Shown here: piece after piece, positions 63,200-64,000 of the stretch | Layout: every line of letters starts with the position of its first letter | How positions within the stretch are numbered: the first letter of the stretch is position 1 | Assembly (NCBI RefSeq): GCF_000526395.1 | Contig: NZ_JAFZ01000001.1 | Location: 1,240,001-1,304,000, forward strand | Reading direction: 5' to 3' | Length of the DNA: 64,000 nt | DNA from: Aminobacterium mobile DSM 12262 | Lineage (GTDB): Bacteria > Synergistota > Synergistia > Synergistales > Aminobacteriaceae | Program-made: the position numbers and the translations under genes | Notes under the pieces: generated by a model | The model's input: the letters and a program-made list of their open reading frames with translations, nothing else | Databases searched by the model: none | Told to the model about the DNA's origin: nothing

Positions 63200-64000
63200 C
63201 TATATCCTCCCAGCTGACCCACTTGAGATCTCCAGTCTGGAGTATGTATCGCTTCTTGAAGGGCTTTGAAGCATGGATGAGCCTCATATTCTTCAGGGTA
63301 AACAAGCTCATACGGCTCTTCTGCCAGTGGAATGAAGTCCAAATCCAACGCATCTGCAGCAGCCTTTATGCCAAGAGCAGCATCTGCAACTCCGGCAGCT
63401 ATACGATTTGCCGCATCAAAGTGAGTAATAGACTGTATAGAGTAGCCATTAATGTCTTGAGGAAAAATTTTTTTCTGTTTCAACAGAACATCTAGAAGGA
63501 CTCTCGTGCCCGCCCCTGGCTGGCGATTTACAAAACGAACTTTCTTTATCGCTAAATCCTCTATAGAGTAAATATCAAGCGGATTGCCTTTAGCTATAAG
63601 AATCCCTTGCTCTCGATAAAAAAGAAGTTGTCGCACCCACTTTTTCCCTTGAGAAAGACGTTCAATATAGCTATCGTTATACTGCCCTGTTTCGGGATCG
63701 AGAAGATGGCAGGCTGCTAAATGACATTCTTCTCTTGCAAGAGCTGCTAGCCCCCCAAGGCTTCCTACAAAACGAAAAACAAGTTCTCCTCCTCTTTGCC
63801 GTACATAAGATCCTATCCGTTCAAAAGCAGGGTCGTTAGATCCCTGAAACAAAAGACGCTTTCCCCATTTCACTTCTCGAGTAAGCCAAACTGTTATTTC
63901 ACTGCCTACGGGACATTCGGCAGCAGAACGAGATAATAAAGCAAAACCATCCGCTTCAGACATGGCCCACATCGTACTGGATCCAGAAGAAAGAGGGAAA
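63184..64000 (-). CDS. moeA: Molybdopterin molybdotransferase MoeA fused to a PBP-like domain (5' end outside window)
   Basis: Only the C-terminal part is visible; the frame is open to the window edge without a stop. The first residues (FPLSSGSSTMWAMSEADGFALLSRSAAECPVGSEITVWLT) match the C-terminal domain IV of MoeA, which helps insert molybdate into molybdopterin. This is followed by about 200 residues of a periplasmic-binding-protein-like domain (LFQGSNDPAFE, GSLGGLAAL, CHLLDPETGQYN, VNRQPGAGTRVLLD, AGVADAALGIKAAAD). That domain is known as a molybdate or tungstate ligand sensor attached to MoeA or DNA-binding proteins. ATG 63972 is therefore probably internal. Confidence 0.8.
   Translation of the reverse strand, partial: FPLSSGSSTMWAMSEADGFALLSRSAAECPVGSEITVWLTREVKWGKRLLFQGSNDPAFERIGSYVRQRGGELVFRFVGSLGGLAALAREECHLAACHLLDPETGQYNDSYIERLSQGKKWVRQLLFYREQGILIAKGNPLDIYSIEDLAIKKVRFVNRQPGAGTRVLLDVLLKQKKIFPQDINGYSIQSITHFDAANRIAAGVADAALGIKAAADALDLDFIPLAEEPYELVYPEEYEAHPCFKALQEAIHTPDWRSQVGQLGGYRWKEF

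Overview
The window reads as one continuous stretch of bacterial chromosome, densely packed with short intergenic gaps and many 1-34 base overlaps between genes. The gene set and its combinations fit a Gram-negative amino-acid-fermenting anaerobe of the Synergistota (Aminobacterium-like). The pointers are a methylmalonyl-CoA mutase plus Na+-pumping decarboxylase module, an rpiB-upp fusion, the MEMO/AMMECR1/radical-SAM trio, the L21-Prp-L27 block, WhiA-YvcK-RapZ, and a MoeA carrying a periplasmic-binding-protein-like tail. The phylum assignment is inference from gene content, not from a search. I found no rRNA, tRNA, CRISPR array, transposase or integrase.

Layout, plus strand. 1-4.1 kb: the end of folC, pgeF, a Gfo/Idh/MocA oxidoreductase, and an exported TPR/propeller protein of unknown role. 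4.2-10.9 kb: mutase (two subunits), MeaB chaperone and the biotin-dependent decarboxylase mmdADCB, whose base composition differs sharply from everything around it. 11-15.6 kb: RpiB-Upp fusion, lipid-linked sugar transferase, UDP-GlcNAc 2-epimerase and MurA. 15.7-23.2 kb: P-loop/Asp23 protein, uracil-DNA glycosylase, uppS-cdsA-dxr-rseP-ispG and argF. NikR (minus) separates this from 23.9-38.6 kb: nadE, yebC, ruvCAB, SpoIID-like protein, queA, MEMO-AMMECR1 fusion with its radical-SAM partner, mltG, tldD, ftsK and thiamine pyrophosphokinase. After rpmB (minus), 38.9-50.2 kb carries xseB, ispA, dxs, tlyA, nadK, recN, rplU-prp-rpmA-obgE, nadD, an LCP protein and rsfS.

Layout, minus strand (50.6-64 kb, read right to left): moeA-PBP (cut by the window edge), moaA, moaC, a MoaB-like protein, rapZ-yvcK-whiA, gap-pgk-tpiA, then a ferrous-iron operon feoA-feoB followed by two small exported proteins. 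The feo operon has a perfect-consensus sigma-70 promoter overlapped by a 16-base palindrome.

How it fits together. Isoprenoid synthesis (dxs, dxr, ispG, ispA) feeds uppS, which supplies the carrier used by the glycan enzymes, with MurA, MltG and LCP acting on the wall. Three NAD genes (nadD, nadE, nadK) and lower glycolysis (gap, pgk, tpiA) are present. The decarboxylase converts methylmalonyl-CoA to propionyl-CoA while exporting Na+; no methylmalonyl-CoA epimerase is encoded in the window.

Most noteworthy: tlyA's conserved N-terminal motif is encoded upstream of its first ATG/GTG/TTG; the decarboxylase cassette looks compositionally foreign; the feo operon has unusual partners and operator; and the 385-base gap after rsfS holds nested inverted repeats.
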